Assembly (NCBI GenBank): GCA_900555065.1
Contig: USJY01000093.1
Location: 1 to 5,985, forward strand
DNA length: 5,985 nt
DNA from: an uncultured Eubacteriales bacterium
GTDB lineage: Bacteria > Bacillota > Clostridia > Oscillospirales > UMGS1783
Direction of reading: 5' to 3'
The position numbers and the translations under genes are program-made. Below, piece after piece: positions 1 to 5,985 of the stretch. A model generated the notes under the pieces. It was given only the letters and a program-made list of their open reading frames with translations. It did not search any database and had not been told where the DNA came from. How positions within the stretch are numbered: position 1 is the stretch's first letter; every line of letters starts with the position of its first letter.

Positions 1-234
1 GCTTATGATTCGGCCGCGAAAACCACCGGATCTGCCGGGCGGAGGTATCCCGCCAAAAAAGTTTTCGCGCAATATGCCGAGCAGATAGAGCCGCGAACAA
101 GAAGCGTAAACGACGGAAAACTTCTGTGAAACGACAATCGCGGGAAGGCGGCAAGGGATGTGAGCAATTCGGTACGTCTTGAGCCGCCTGTCGGCAACAG
201 ATCCTTACAGGGCCAACGCAGAGGCAGCCGGCGG
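1..234. other. Non-coding region downstream of the short paralog
   Basis: No coding sequence with a ribosome binding site or recognisable product is visible on either strand. The reading frames that cross it lack any similarity to the neighbouring paralogs, so I see no remnant of a longer third copy. Apart from the nested inverted repeat at 15-69, the only other pairing noted is a six-base GCCGCC/GGCGGC pair (183-188 and 229-234) just past the stop, too weak to call a terminator. Confidence 0.5.
15..69. repeat. Nested inverted repeat in the non-coding left end
   Basis: CGCGAAAAC (15-23) and GTTTTCGCG (61-69) are perfect 9-base inverted copies. Between them GGCGG (38-42) and CCGCC (50-54) form a second inverted pair next to an A6 run. 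The layout could fold as a branched RNA or cruciform. No T-run follows the stems in either direction as a terminator would need. Function unknown. Confidence 0.5.
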
Positions 235-618
235 CTATGCCTGTTCTTCCGGCAGGATGGGGACGTTCGGACGCAGGAAGTATGTGCCGATCCGAAGAAC
301 GGATCTGCCCGCGCCAAAGTCGTAGTCTATAATTTTATAAAATAACCCGTAATGTTCAGTGATGCGCAGCGACGCGTACTCCTCCGTTGCAGTGGACAGG
401 GAAAACAGGGGTGGGCGGCCGCGCTGCAGGCGTGCGTAGTCCACGCTGAAAAACAGGCACCAGGCGCACAGGATCACGCAGAATGCGCCGGCAATCAAAC
501 GCCTGCGCGTACGGTTGGGCCGCCGGGCCGAAAACTCCATATTGCGCGCCGGCGCGTCGCCAGGGACGGCCGCTTTAGAAACGTCATTCATGGAAACGGC
601 GGGGGAATCGTATCGCAT
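235..618 (-). CDS. Short membrane paralog of the anti-sigma proteins, lacking the zinc finger
   Basis: The product has 127 residues from an ATG preceded by AAAGGAG at 627-633 with 8-base spacing, which favours translation. The N-terminal 40 residues are polar and basic (ends NRTRRR) and contain no His or Cys, so no ZAS finger. One transmembrane helix covers about 41-58. The following stretch, FSVDYARLQRGRPPLFSL, then YGLFYKIIDYD and RIGTYFLRP, aligns clearly with the start of the outer domains of the two upstream proteins. It stops right after the GTYF element, where the others continue for 150 residues or more. It may be a sensor accessory, a decoy, or the surviving end of a once full-length third copy; the good ribosome binding site argues against a dead gene. 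A function in sigma control is inferred only from position and paralogy. Confidence 0.75.
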   Translation of the reverse strand: MRYDSPAVSMNDVSKAAVPGDAPARNMEFSARRPNRTRRRLIAGAFCVILCAWCLFFSVDYARLQRGRPPLFSLSTATEEYASLRITEHYGLFYKIIDYDFGAGRSVLRIGTYFLRPNVPILPEEQA

Positions 619-640
619 GGGCTAAGCTCCTTTCGTATGC

Positions 641-683
641 CGGAAAGGGGAGCGCCGTCTTTTACGCCGGCGCCCCGTTTCCG
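641..683 (-). repeat. Long imperfect hairpin between second anti-sigma gene and the short paralog
   Basis: Two arms, 641-657 and 668-683, pair as CGGAAA/TTTCCG, GGGG/CCCC and CGCCG/CGGCG, about 15 base pairs with a one-base bulge and a two-base bulge. It begins 39 bases after the anti-sigma stop and ends just before the ribosome binding site of the next gene. No T-run follows in either direction, so it is not a classic terminator. It may be an attenuator, an mRNA processing or stability element, or a copy of a dispersed palindromic repeat. Confidence 0.7.
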
Positions 684-722
684 TTGGAATAGTGAGAAAA
701 GGCGTCGTTTGCCTGCGGTGAC

Positions 723-1781
723 TCAGGAATCTTCAAGCTGCGCGGCGTTTTGTTCGTACATGAGCATCATAACGTACTGGTTGTACCGTTTCATCGTCTG
801 TACAGACAGCTCGCGTTCCGCCGCGCTGCCCGCGAACGAAAGCGCCCGCTTCTGGAATTTCTTTGGAATTTCCTTCGCCACCCGGTCTGCATAGGTCATA
901 TACGAGCTCTCCTGAAAAATGGTCGTACCCGAGCCTTCGTTGCGGTAAACGTAGCCGTCGAGTTCGAGTTTGCTTATCTGCAGGGTGAAATCGATCTCGT
1001 CAAAGAATTCTCTGTCCAGCAGGACGGGGTTTTCCTCGTCCACTTTTACGCTCTTTTCAAAATAATAAACGGTGATTGCGCCGTCCTTGTCCCGCTCGTG
1101 TCCGAGTACCGATATACCGGTGATATAAGTTTCATCCGTCCACTGCGTCTGTCTGCCTTCGTTCTGTTCCAGTTCGGCTAGAAATGCGTCCAGATTTTTA
1201 TTTGTGCTTACAATATCCATGAGCATTTCCTGGGTTTTCAGATCAATATACTCACGCTGCGGCTGGGTGAAAAAGGTTCCGACCTGATAGAAGATTTCCC
1301 CGTTGTCGTAGCGGGACAGAATGATCTTGTAGCCGAGACCGTAATATTCCGTGGTTTCTCCGACCTGTTCGTAGCTGTACAGGTTGTCCCACTGGTCCCG
1401 GCTGGAGACGGTTACGTCCGTGCTGAAGCTCAGACCCGACTGCGCCGTCGTTTTGGAGTGCAGCGCAAACAGCGGCGGATGGTTTGCGACCGCGCGCACG
1501 TAGTCTATCGTGAACATCGCGCCCCAGAGCACGATGACGGCGACAATGGATATGAGCGCGATCCTGTGCCTGCGTATTCGTTTGCGGATAAAGCGGTAAC
1601 CGGCCATGTCGTATAAATGCTCCGCTGCGGGCAGTACCTGCGAAAAATGTTCATAGTCGTGCCGGCACTGCTCGCATACGGCCAGGTGGCGCTCGACGAG
1701 CCGCACGGTATCCGCACACGCTGTTTCATCCTTTACCAGAGGAATCAGGTCGCGTATCAGTTCGCATTTGTTCCGTTTCAT
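723..1781 (-). CDS. Second zinc-finger membrane anti-sigma factor, paralog of its upstream neighbour
   Basis: The product has 352 residues with the same plan as the preceding gene: a ZAS finger with identical spacing (Cys6, 25 residues, His32-x3-Cys36-x2-Cys39), a basic RKRIRRHR stretch (66-73), one transmembrane helix at about 74-92, and an outer domain. Shared landmarks are FTIDYVRA, PPLFALHS and YYGLGYKI (146-153), followed by QVGTFF. Relative to the neighbour it has an extra segment of roughly 20 residues between the helix and the YYGLGYKI motif. Sequence divergence between the two is large, so the duplication is not recent. It probably binds the same sigma factor, since no second sigma gene is in the window, but it could serve a distant one. 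The function of the outer domain is unknown; sensing of cell-envelope stress or a ligand is inference. Confidence 0.87.
   Translation of the reverse strand: MKRNKCELIRDLIPLVKDETACADTVRLVERHLAVCEQCRHDYEHFSQVLPAAEHLYDMAGYRFIRKRIRRHRIALISIVAVIVLWGAMFTIDYVRAVANHPPLFALHSKTTAQSGLSFSTDVTVSSRDQWDNLYSYEQVGETTEYYGLGYKIILSRYDNGEIFYQVGTFFTQPQREYIDLKTQEMLMDIVSTNKNLDAFLAELEQNEGRQTQWTDETYITGISVLGHERDKDGAITVYYFEKSVKVDEENPVLLDREFFDEIDFTLQISKLELDGYVYRNEGSGTTIFQESSYMTYADRVAKEIPKKFQKRALSFAGSAAERELSVQTMKRYNQYVMMLMYEQNAAQLEDS
1778..1781 (-). other. ATGA stop/start overlap between the two anti-sigma genes
   Basis: The TGA (1778-1780) of the first anti-sigma gene and the ATG (1779-1781) of the second share bases. 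GGGAGGA (1791-1797) lies 9 bases before the ATG. The repeat of the same junction type fits one coupled transcript for three genes. Confidence 0.9.
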
Positions 1782-2767
1782 GGCTGCGTCTCCTCCCGCT
1801 GCGTCGCCAGGTAATCGGCCCTGAATTTCCAGGCTTTTTTAATCTGACGGTCCCAGAGCCTGTCCCATGACATGTCAAAGTTGTCATATTGGTATTCATA
1901 CAAGTCGATAATATACCGGGGGAATTTGCCGGCAAGCTGTTTCCGATAGGACCGGACGATATCCTCTTTCGTCTCTGCGTCCGGCACCGGCTCCAGTAAA
2001 TCTGTATAGCGCTCAATTAGGCGGATCTGCATTGGGGTTTCCGTCATGTCGGCTTCTACGCGGTACAGCGATATCGTTGTATTTTGAACGACGCCCTGTT
2101 CATCCAGGTCTGCCGTGCATGCGTTTAAATATATAACTGTATTTTCCGTTCCATATCGTTCAATGCCCAAAACCGCTCCGGTATGAACGTTGCCGATGAT
2201 CGTATACGACAGGTTTTCCCTGTCATAATCATAAGCGCCGTTTTCCAGGACCCATGCGCCGACGGCCTCTTCCACCTGTACAAGTTCCTCTTCCGTAAGG
2301 CGGGCCGTGTCCGTCCGCATCAGAAGCGTGCCAAAGGCGCGGTCAATCCTGCCCCGCGTCAGCTTGTAATCCGTCATTTTGTAACCGAGCCCGTAATACA
2401 CGTCCACAGTCCCTTCTTCGCCGTAGTCCTGATGGGAATGGATCGCAAATTTCAGCGGCTCGCCCTGGTTGAACCGCGCATAGTCGATTGTGAACAGCAC
2501 GGCCCAAACGGCGGCAAGCAGGATTGCGGCGCAGATAATGATCCTGCGCCTGCGCAGTTTTTTGGACAGCCCCACATAATTGAGTTCGTGCGCGGCCGCT
2601 TCCTGTTTCGCCGGTTTGTTGGCCGAGCGGTGTATGGCGTCAAGCTCTCTGCGGCAATCCGGACAGCCGCGCAAATGTTCTTTTACGAGAAGCATGGTCG
2701 TTGGGCTTGCCGTTTTGTCGCTGTACGCCGGCAGCAGGTCGCGGACTGTCCCGCAGCTGAGTTTCAT
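1778..2767 (-). CDS. Zinc-finger membrane anti-sigma factor (first of two)
   Basis: Predicted to hold the adjacent ECF sigma factor inactive at the membrane and to release it on an envelope signal. The product has 329 residues. The N-terminal cytoplasmic part matches an anti-sigma zinc finger (ZAS): Cys5, then 25 residues, then His31-x3-Cys35-x2-Cys38. A basic stretch KKLRRRR (69-75) leads into one transmembrane helix at about 76-93, putting the N-terminus inside. The outer domain of about 230 residues begins FTIDYARF and contains YYGLGYKM (124-131), both shared with the two downstream genes. I do not recognise a named family for that domain. The ATG start has GGAGGT 9 bases upstream. It overlaps the sigma gene and the next gene, each by ATGA. 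Sigma binding is inferred from the ZAS motif and gene order. Confidence 0.88.
   Translation of the reverse strand: MKLSCGTVRDLLPAYSDKTASPTTMLLVKEHLRGCPDCRRELDAIHRSANKPAKQEAAAHELNYVGLSKKLRRRRIIICAAILLAAVWAVLFTIDYARFNQGEPLKFAIHSHQDYGEEGTVDVYYGLGYKMTDYKLTRGRIDRAFGTLLMRTDTARLTEEELVQVEEAVGAWVLENGAYDYDRENLSYTIIGNVHTGAVLGIERYGTENTVIYLNACTADLDEQGVVQNTTISLYRVEADMTETPMQIRLIERYTDLLEPVPDAETKEDIVRSYRKQLAGKFPRYIIDLYEYQYDNFDMSWDRLWDRQIKKAWKFRADYLATQREETQP
2764..2767 (-). other. ATGA stop/start overlap between sigma factor and first anti-sigma gene
   Basis: The sigma TGA (2764-2766) and the next ATG (2765-2767) share bases. This arrangement usually couples translation and keeps sigma and anti-sigma amounts in step. 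GGAGGT at 2777-2782, 9 bases upstream, also serves the downstream gene. Confidence 0.9.
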
Positions 2768-3267
2768 TGTGACAACACCTCCGAAATTAAGGCTTGGAGC
2801 TGCAGGCGCGCTCTGTGGTAGAGCACCTTTGCCGCGCCCTCGCCCATGTGCATAATCGCCGCGATCTGCGAATAGGGCAGCTCGGAAAACAGCCTGTACA
2901 GTAAAATGTCCCGGTATCTGCTCTTCATGGACTGGATACAGGATAATATCGTTTCAAACGTCTCTCTGTGCTCCGCAACAAGCTCGGGCCCGATCGACTC
3001 GTCGCAAAGCTGGTATAGGACTCCGTCAAAGCAGCTGCAGGTACGCCGGCGAAAACGCATTTCCCGGCAAAAACAGTTTTTTGCTATTTTACACAGCCAG
3101 GTTTTTATATCGCAGTCGCCCCGGAACCTGTAAAAAGAGAGGAAGGCCTGATAGAAAGTCTCCTGTGCAAGTTCGGCGGCCAGATCCTCGTCCGCGCTGC
3201 AGAGCTTGTACAGAAACCGGTAAATAAACGGATAGTGCCGGATGTATATCTGTTCAAACTCCGTCAC
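2764..3267 (-). CDS. ECF-type RNA polymerase sigma factor (sigma-70 family)
   Basis: Predicted to direct RNA polymerase to a small regulon when released from its anti-sigma partners. The product has 167 residues, normal for an ECF factor, with a GTG start supported by its ribosome binding site. Region 2 spans about 8-75, with FIYRFLYKL (14-22) and AAELAQETFYQAF (30-42) typical of the core-binding part, and IKTWLCKIAKNCF leading into the -10 recognition helix. Region 4 spans about 104-160, with the helix-turn-helix around ELPYSQIAAIMHMGEGAAKV. Regions 1.1 and 3 are absent, as expected. Unusually it has nine cysteines, including a CxC-x9-CxC arrangement (Cys65, 67, 77, 79) at the end of region 2 and in the linker. 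Its stop overlaps the first anti-sigma start as ATGA, strongly implying that the two neighbours regulate it. The ECF subgroup is not assigned. Confidence 0.93.
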   Translation of the reverse strand: MTEFEQIYIRHYPFIYRFLYKLCSADEDLAAELAQETFYQAFLSFYRFRGDCDIKTWLCKIAKNCFCREMRFRRRTCSCFDGVLYQLCDESIGPELVAEHRETFETILSCIQSMKSRYRDILLYRLFSELPYSQIAAIMHMGEGAAKVLYHRARLQLQALISEVLSQ

Positions 3268-3274
3268 AGCCTCT

Positions 3275-3281
3275 CCTCCTT
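3275..3281 (-). promoter_or_regulatory. Ribosome binding site of the sigma factor gene
   Basis: AAGGAGG, a near-perfect anti-16S match, lies 7 bases before the GTG at 3267. It fixes a non-ATG start for the sigma factor. Confidence 0.85.
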
Positions 3282-3303
3282 CTCAGTCCTGTCTATTAGT
3301 GCC

Positions 3304-3312
3304 AGTATACCA
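3304..3312 (-). promoter_or_regulatory. Candidate extended -10 promoter for the sigma/anti-sigma operon
   Basis: On the minus strand the sequence reads TGGTATACT, matching an extended -10 element (TGn followed by TATAAT-like TATACT). It would start transcription near 3297, giving a leader of about 30 bases. There is no good TTGACA-like -35 at 16 to 18 bases upstream, which an extended -10 can tolerate. I looked for an ECF-type promoter (AAC-containing -35 plus CGTC or CGTA at the usual spacing) that would show autoregulation and found none convincing; GTAACC at 3318-3323 is the nearest resemblance but is badly spaced. Confidence 0.5.
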
Positions 3313-3369
3313 TAAAAGGTTACGTTTTGCGGGGAAAATAAACGCATGGAATCGGATATTCGCTTATTA

Positions 3370-3409
3370 TGGAATAATTACGGGCAGGGCGCCGCGGCCC
3401 CTGCCCGTA
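3370..3409 (-). terminator. Probable intrinsic terminator after the lipoprotein gene
   Basis: TACGGGCAGGG (3379-3389) and CCCTGCCCGTA (3399-3409) form a perfect 11-base-pair stem around a 9-base loop, starting 27 bases after the lipoprotein stop. In the minus-strand direction it is followed by ATTATTCC, which is U-rich but broken, so termination may be partial. On the plus strand it is followed by an A-run, not a T-run. Its position at the end of the galactosidase-lipoprotein unit and before the sigma-factor promoter supports the call. Confidence 0.7.
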
Positions 3410-3436
3410 TAAAAATCATATTCACCTGTCGCCGCG

Positions 3437-3964
3437 TTATGGGTTGAGCTGATGTCCGTCCGCATCCAGAAACGCGTACCGTGTCTCAGCCTGTCCGTCG
3501 CCGTCCATGTCTGTAAACGCCCTAGTGTCATAATGGGAAAAGGGCAGGGAAGTCACGCGCAAAGTATGCTCCTCTCCCGATTCATAGGTAATCCGTATTT
3601 CCCGGCAGGCCGCGCTGTCGGTCAGCAGCACATACCCGTCCCCCCAGAGACAGCCGTAGCAGCCGTCGGCCCCGGCTTGCGGCATGGCTTTGGCAACGTG
3701 TGTGAGCACATATGCCCCGCCTCTTTTCTCAAAGGTAACGGGGTAGTAGGCGTGCGCCTGCCATTCGTTTCCCGTCCTTAGAATCAGCAGCGTGTTGTTC
3801 TCCGTGTCAATCCTGCCAGCCGCCTGCATTTGGATGTTCTCCGCGTCGGAAACGGGGATCTTGTCCCTGGCCAGCTCCACCATTTCCTCCGTCGTTGCCG
3901 CCGTCGCCGAGCAGCCGCACAGCAGCAAAAGGCACAGGCTGAGCAGAAACAAGCGTTTTTTCAA
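3437..3964 (-). CDS. Small uncharacterised lipoprotein, translationally coupled to the alpha-galactosidase
   Basis: I do not recognise a named family. I place the start at the TTG at 3964, giving 175 residues, because AAAGGAG lies 8 bases upstream and the TTG overlaps the galactosidase stop as TTGA. The in-frame GTG at 3973 sits inside that ribosome binding site and is a poor start. The protein begins MKKRLFLLSLCLLLLCGCS, a short basic and hydrophobic signal peptide with a lipobox (LCGC) predicting lipidation at Cys18 and anchoring on the outer face of the membrane. The mature part is probably a small beta-rich domain. Near the C-terminus, DMDGDGQAE (about 152-160) looks like an EF-hand-type or VCBS-type calcium loop. 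Coupling suggests expression with the hydrolase, perhaps in carbohydrate binding, but this is inference. It is the last gene of its unit, followed by a hairpin. Confidence 0.8.
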   Translation of the reverse strand: MKKRLFLLSLCLLLLCGCSATAATTEEMVELARDKIPVSDAENIQMQAAGRIDTENNTLLILRTGNEWQAHAYYPVTFEKRGGAYVLTHVAKAMPQAGADGCYGCLWGDGYVLLTDSAACREIRITYESGEEHTLRVTSLPFSHYDTRAFTDMDGDGQAETRYAFLDADGHQLNP

Positions 3965-5985
3965 AGCGCGCACTCCTTTCCCAGGGCAGAACCTTTTGCG
4001 GATAAAAATGGGCGCGGACCGCTAAACGGCCCGGCGCCGTCCTGTGCTTTGCCCGCCGATATCTTTTCGTAGAACCAGATATAACCGGTGCGCTGTGGCA
4101 TGGTCATGGCAAAACCCTGTTCAATCAGTTCTTCGCCGGTTTTCGTGAAGGATTCTCCGGTCTCCATATTTTCGAATGCATAGCTGCAGCCCGCTTCAAA
4201 GCCATGCGGATATACAGTGAACGTCTCGTGCGGGCAGCGGGTGTTGCGGATGCCCTGGATATAGCCCTTGCCCTTTTCCGGGCAGTCGAACTGTATGGAG
4301 TAGAAGCTCTCCGGACTTTTGGAATACTCGGTCAGCGCGTAGAAATCGCTCTCAAGCAGCAGATCCGCTGCCCGGCTCCATACCTCGTACATGACGCGGT
4401 CCTCGTCGGTGACGTCCAGTCCGAAGGATGGGCCGAAGAATGCTGCGATCGCATTGTGGCGCGCAAAGTTGTCGGCTGGCCGCCGCACGTTATCGTCCGG
4501 ATGCCGGGCGTACGTACCGTCCGCACTGTCCCAGTTGACGGCAAAGGAACGGAAATACGGCATCCAGGAATGCATGGTAATCTGGAACGCCTGCTTGACG
4601 GGATGGTTTCCGTAGCCGTAGTCCGTGTAATGCAGAGGCACCGAGCGGCGCAGGGTTTCCAGGTCGTTGCGCCGGCCGCCGGAGGAACAGGAATCAATCC
4701 ACAGGCCGGGGCAGTGCTGCAGCAGGCCGTCCCAGTAGCGGAGGTAGCCCTGCACATACAGGTTTTCCGCCGCGCCCTGACGGTCGAATTCGTCCTGCGC
4801 GCGCAGCACGCGCAGGGGCGGGAAATTGAAGTCCTGCCGGTAGATGTCCACGCCGCTGAGCTGGAGCAGGGTGGAGATATATCCGATCATAAAATCACAA
4901 CAGTCCGGATCCCCCAGGTTCAAAAGGCAGTTTTTCGAGGTTCCAAAATCGCCGTCATCATATTCTTCTTCGGCGCGCAGAATCCATTCCGGATGTTCGT
5001 TATACAGCCAGGTACCCGGGCGCACGCGTTCCGGCTCAAACCAGAGCAGGAAGCTCATGCCGTGCTGGTGCAGCTTGTTGGAGATGGGCCGCAGGCCGAT
5101 CGGATAGCGTTTCTTGTCCGCATACCAGTTGCCTGTCAGCGGCCAGAATTTCGTGCCGTCGGGCAGCGTGCAGTCGTACCAGCCCGCGTCGATCCACCAG
5201 CAGTTGTAAGGCAGTCCGGAGTCGACGTATTTCTGGATGTATTCGAGCTGATTCTGCTCGGTCGACTCGGTAAACTCCGGCCCGCCGCCGTTGTAACTGG
5301 CGTGCATGATTTTGGGGATGGGTTTGCCGTTGGGACGGGGCAGGATGTGCTTGAAATACCAGCGCCGCCACAGGTTGATTCCGCGCGCATAGTCGCCCTC
5401 ATACGCCATGATGGTTATGCGCGGGGTGCGGATGGTCTCGCCCGGCCGGATGTACAGATGCGTGATTTCCTGGCCCGCCTGCATGGCCACGCCGCCTTGA
5501 ATCGAGCGGAAATTCGCCTTCCACTGCGCCGGCCAGCCGACTGCGATATTGAGCCCGAACCCTTCGCATTGCAGCTTAAAGTAGGGGAACGCCTCGTCGC
5601 AGGCTCTGCCGCCGGTCGGCGCGAAATTCATATGCGTCTGGAAATTCGGTTCCATCAGCTCGCTGCGCGTCTCGTATCCGTTGGAACTGTAGTAGTCGCC
5701 GGTGTTGTGATACAGGACGGGCCGTCTGCCTCTGAATTTCCCGTCGAAGGCGAGAATATCGCGCAGGACGGGCGTGTTTTGCGCGCCGCCGCGGAAATAT
5801 GCGACGATTTCGGCAACGGGGAAGTCGGTGTACTCAGTCGTCACCACCGTTATTTCAAGGCCGGTCTCGTCTTTCCCGGTGAATGTGCGTTCAATCACGT
5901 CGCCCTTTCTCTCCTCTTTGACGCGGGGGGAGAAGCGGGCCGGCAGGCCTTTTATACGCTCGCCGCCGCAAATGAAGCTGATGGG
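3961..5985 (-). CDS. Alpha-galactosidase, glycoside hydrolase family 36 type (5' end outside window)
   Basis: Predicted to hydrolyse terminal alpha-galactosides such as melibiose or raffinose-family sugars with retention of configuration. No signal peptide can be judged because the N-terminus is missing. The frame stays open from the GTG at 5898 to the window edge (29 more codons, beginning PISFICGGERIKGLPA), and these residues fit the family's N-terminal beta-sandwich, so the gene starts beyond 5985; about 674 residues are visible. Numbering from the GTG, the barrel carries WWIDAGWY at 234-241, WFEPERV at 286-292, the probable nucleophile Asp356 in DIYRQDFNF (codon 4831-4833), the CSSGGRRND substrate loop near 404-412, and the probable acid/base Asp426 in PLHYTDY (codon 4621-4623). 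All key residues are present. The domain seems to finish near GYIWFYEKI (605-613), leaving a Gly/Ala/Pro-rich tail of about 31 residues. The stop TGA overlaps the next gene as TTGA, indicating coupling. The exact substrate is not determined by sequence. Confidence 0.93.
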   Translation of the reverse strand, partial: PISFICGGERIKGLPARFSPRVKEERKGDVIERTFTGKDETGLEITVVTTEYTDFPVAEIVAYFRGGAQNTPVLRDILAFDGKFRGRRPVLYHNTGDYYSSNGYETRSELMEPNFQTHMNFAPTGGRACDEAFPYFKLQCEGFGLNIAVGWPAQWKANFRSIQGGVAMQAGQEITHLYIRPGETIRTPRITIMAYEGDYARGINLWRRWYFKHILPRPNGKPIPKIMHASYNGGGPEFTESTEQNQLEYIQKYVDSGLPYNCWWIDAGWYDCTLPDGTKFWPLTGNWYADKKRYPIGLRPISNKLHQHGMSFLLWFEPERVRPGTWLYNEHPEWILRAEEEYDDGDFGTSKNCLLNLGDPDCCDFMIGYISTLLQLSGVDIYRQDFNFPPLRVLRAQDEFDRQGAAENLYVQGYLRYWDGLLQHCPGLWIDSCSSGGRRNDLETLRRSVPLHYTDYGYGNHPVKQAFQITMHSWMPYFRSFAVNWDSADGTYARHPDDNVRRPADNFARHNAIAAFFGPSFGLDVTDEDRVMYEVWSRAADLLLESDFYALTEYSKSPESFYSIQFDCPEKGKGYIQGIRNTRCPHETFTVYPHGFEAGCSYAFENMETGESFTKTGEELIEQGFAMTMPQRTGYIWFYEKISAGKAQDGAGPFSGPRPFLSAKGSALGKECAL
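3973..3979 (-). promoter_or_regulatory. Ribosome binding site of the lipoprotein gene
   Basis: AAAGGAG lies 8 bases before the TTG at 3964, inside the last codons of the galactosidase. It decides the start, because the alternative GTG (3971-3973) overlaps it. Confidence 0.75.

Noticed and set aside
3..317. A 104-codon minus-strand open frame covering the left end
   Set aside because: It overlaps the end of the short paralog out of frame and its composition (Ser/Arg-rich, no domain) is that of a shadow frame.
352..894. A 180-codon open frame on the plus strand
   Set aside because: It is antisense to the short paralog and the end of the second anti-sigma gene, and its product resembles no known family.
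2183..2821. A 212-codon open frame on the plus strand
   Set aside because: It lies antisense to the first anti-sigma gene and the end of the sigma gene, has no recognisable domain, and is explained by the codon bias of the opposite strand.
3318..3323. GTAACC as an ECF-type -35 showing autoregulation
   Set aside because: No CGTC or CGTA-like -10 is found at the usual spacing of about 16 bases.
3437..3973. Lipoprotein start at the GTG at 3973
   Set aside because: The GTG overlaps the AAAGGAG ribosome binding site; the TTG at 3964 has ideal spacing and a better signal peptide.
3961..5898. A complete galactosidase gene starting at the GTG at 5898
   Set aside because: The same frame is open for 29 more codons to the window edge and those residues fit the family's N-terminal domain, so the GTG is internal and the gene is cut by the window.
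1..5985. CRISPR array, tRNA, rRNA, insertion sequence or transposase
   Set aside because: No direct repeat array, cloverleaf sequence or transposase-like product was seen on either strand.

Overview
The window suggests a Gram-positive, Clostridia-type Firmicute with a fairly GC-rich genome. The evidence is strong AGGAGG-like ribosome binding sites, GTG and TTG starts, tight gene overlaps, a lipoprotein with a classic lipobox, and an alpha-galactosidase typical of plant-fibre-using gut or soil clostridia. No taxonomic marker gene is present, so this placement is inference. All supported genes lie on the minus strand and are read from right to left.

Right part (5985 to about 3380): a sugar-hydrolase operon. 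It begins with most of a GH36-type alpha-galactosidase whose 5' end lies outside the window; the frame is open to the last base, so the in-frame GTG at 5898 is not the true start. The galactosidase stop overlaps, as TTGA, the start of a small uncharacterised lipoprotein. A strong GC-rich hairpin just after the lipoprotein stop probably ends this unit.

Left part (about 3310 to 235): an ECF sigma factor regulatory operon. An extended -10 promoter candidate and a strong ribosome binding site precede the sigma gene. Two paralogous membrane proteins follow, each with a cytoplasmic zinc-finger anti-sigma (ZAS) domain, one transmembrane helix and a related extracytoplasmic domain. The sigma gene, first anti-sigma and second anti-sigma are chained by two ATGA overlaps. 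After a 104-base gap holding a long imperfect hairpin comes a third, short paralog. It keeps the transmembrane helix and the start of the outer domain but lacks the zinc finger. The likely logic is that a cell-envelope signal is read by the outer domains and releases the sigma factor from the inner zinc fingers. Duplicated anti-sigma genes plus a finger-less partner is the most unusual feature here.

The leftmost 234 bases hold no gene I can support, only a nested inverted repeat. The signal, the sigma regulon and the role of the lipoprotein cannot be read from the sequence.
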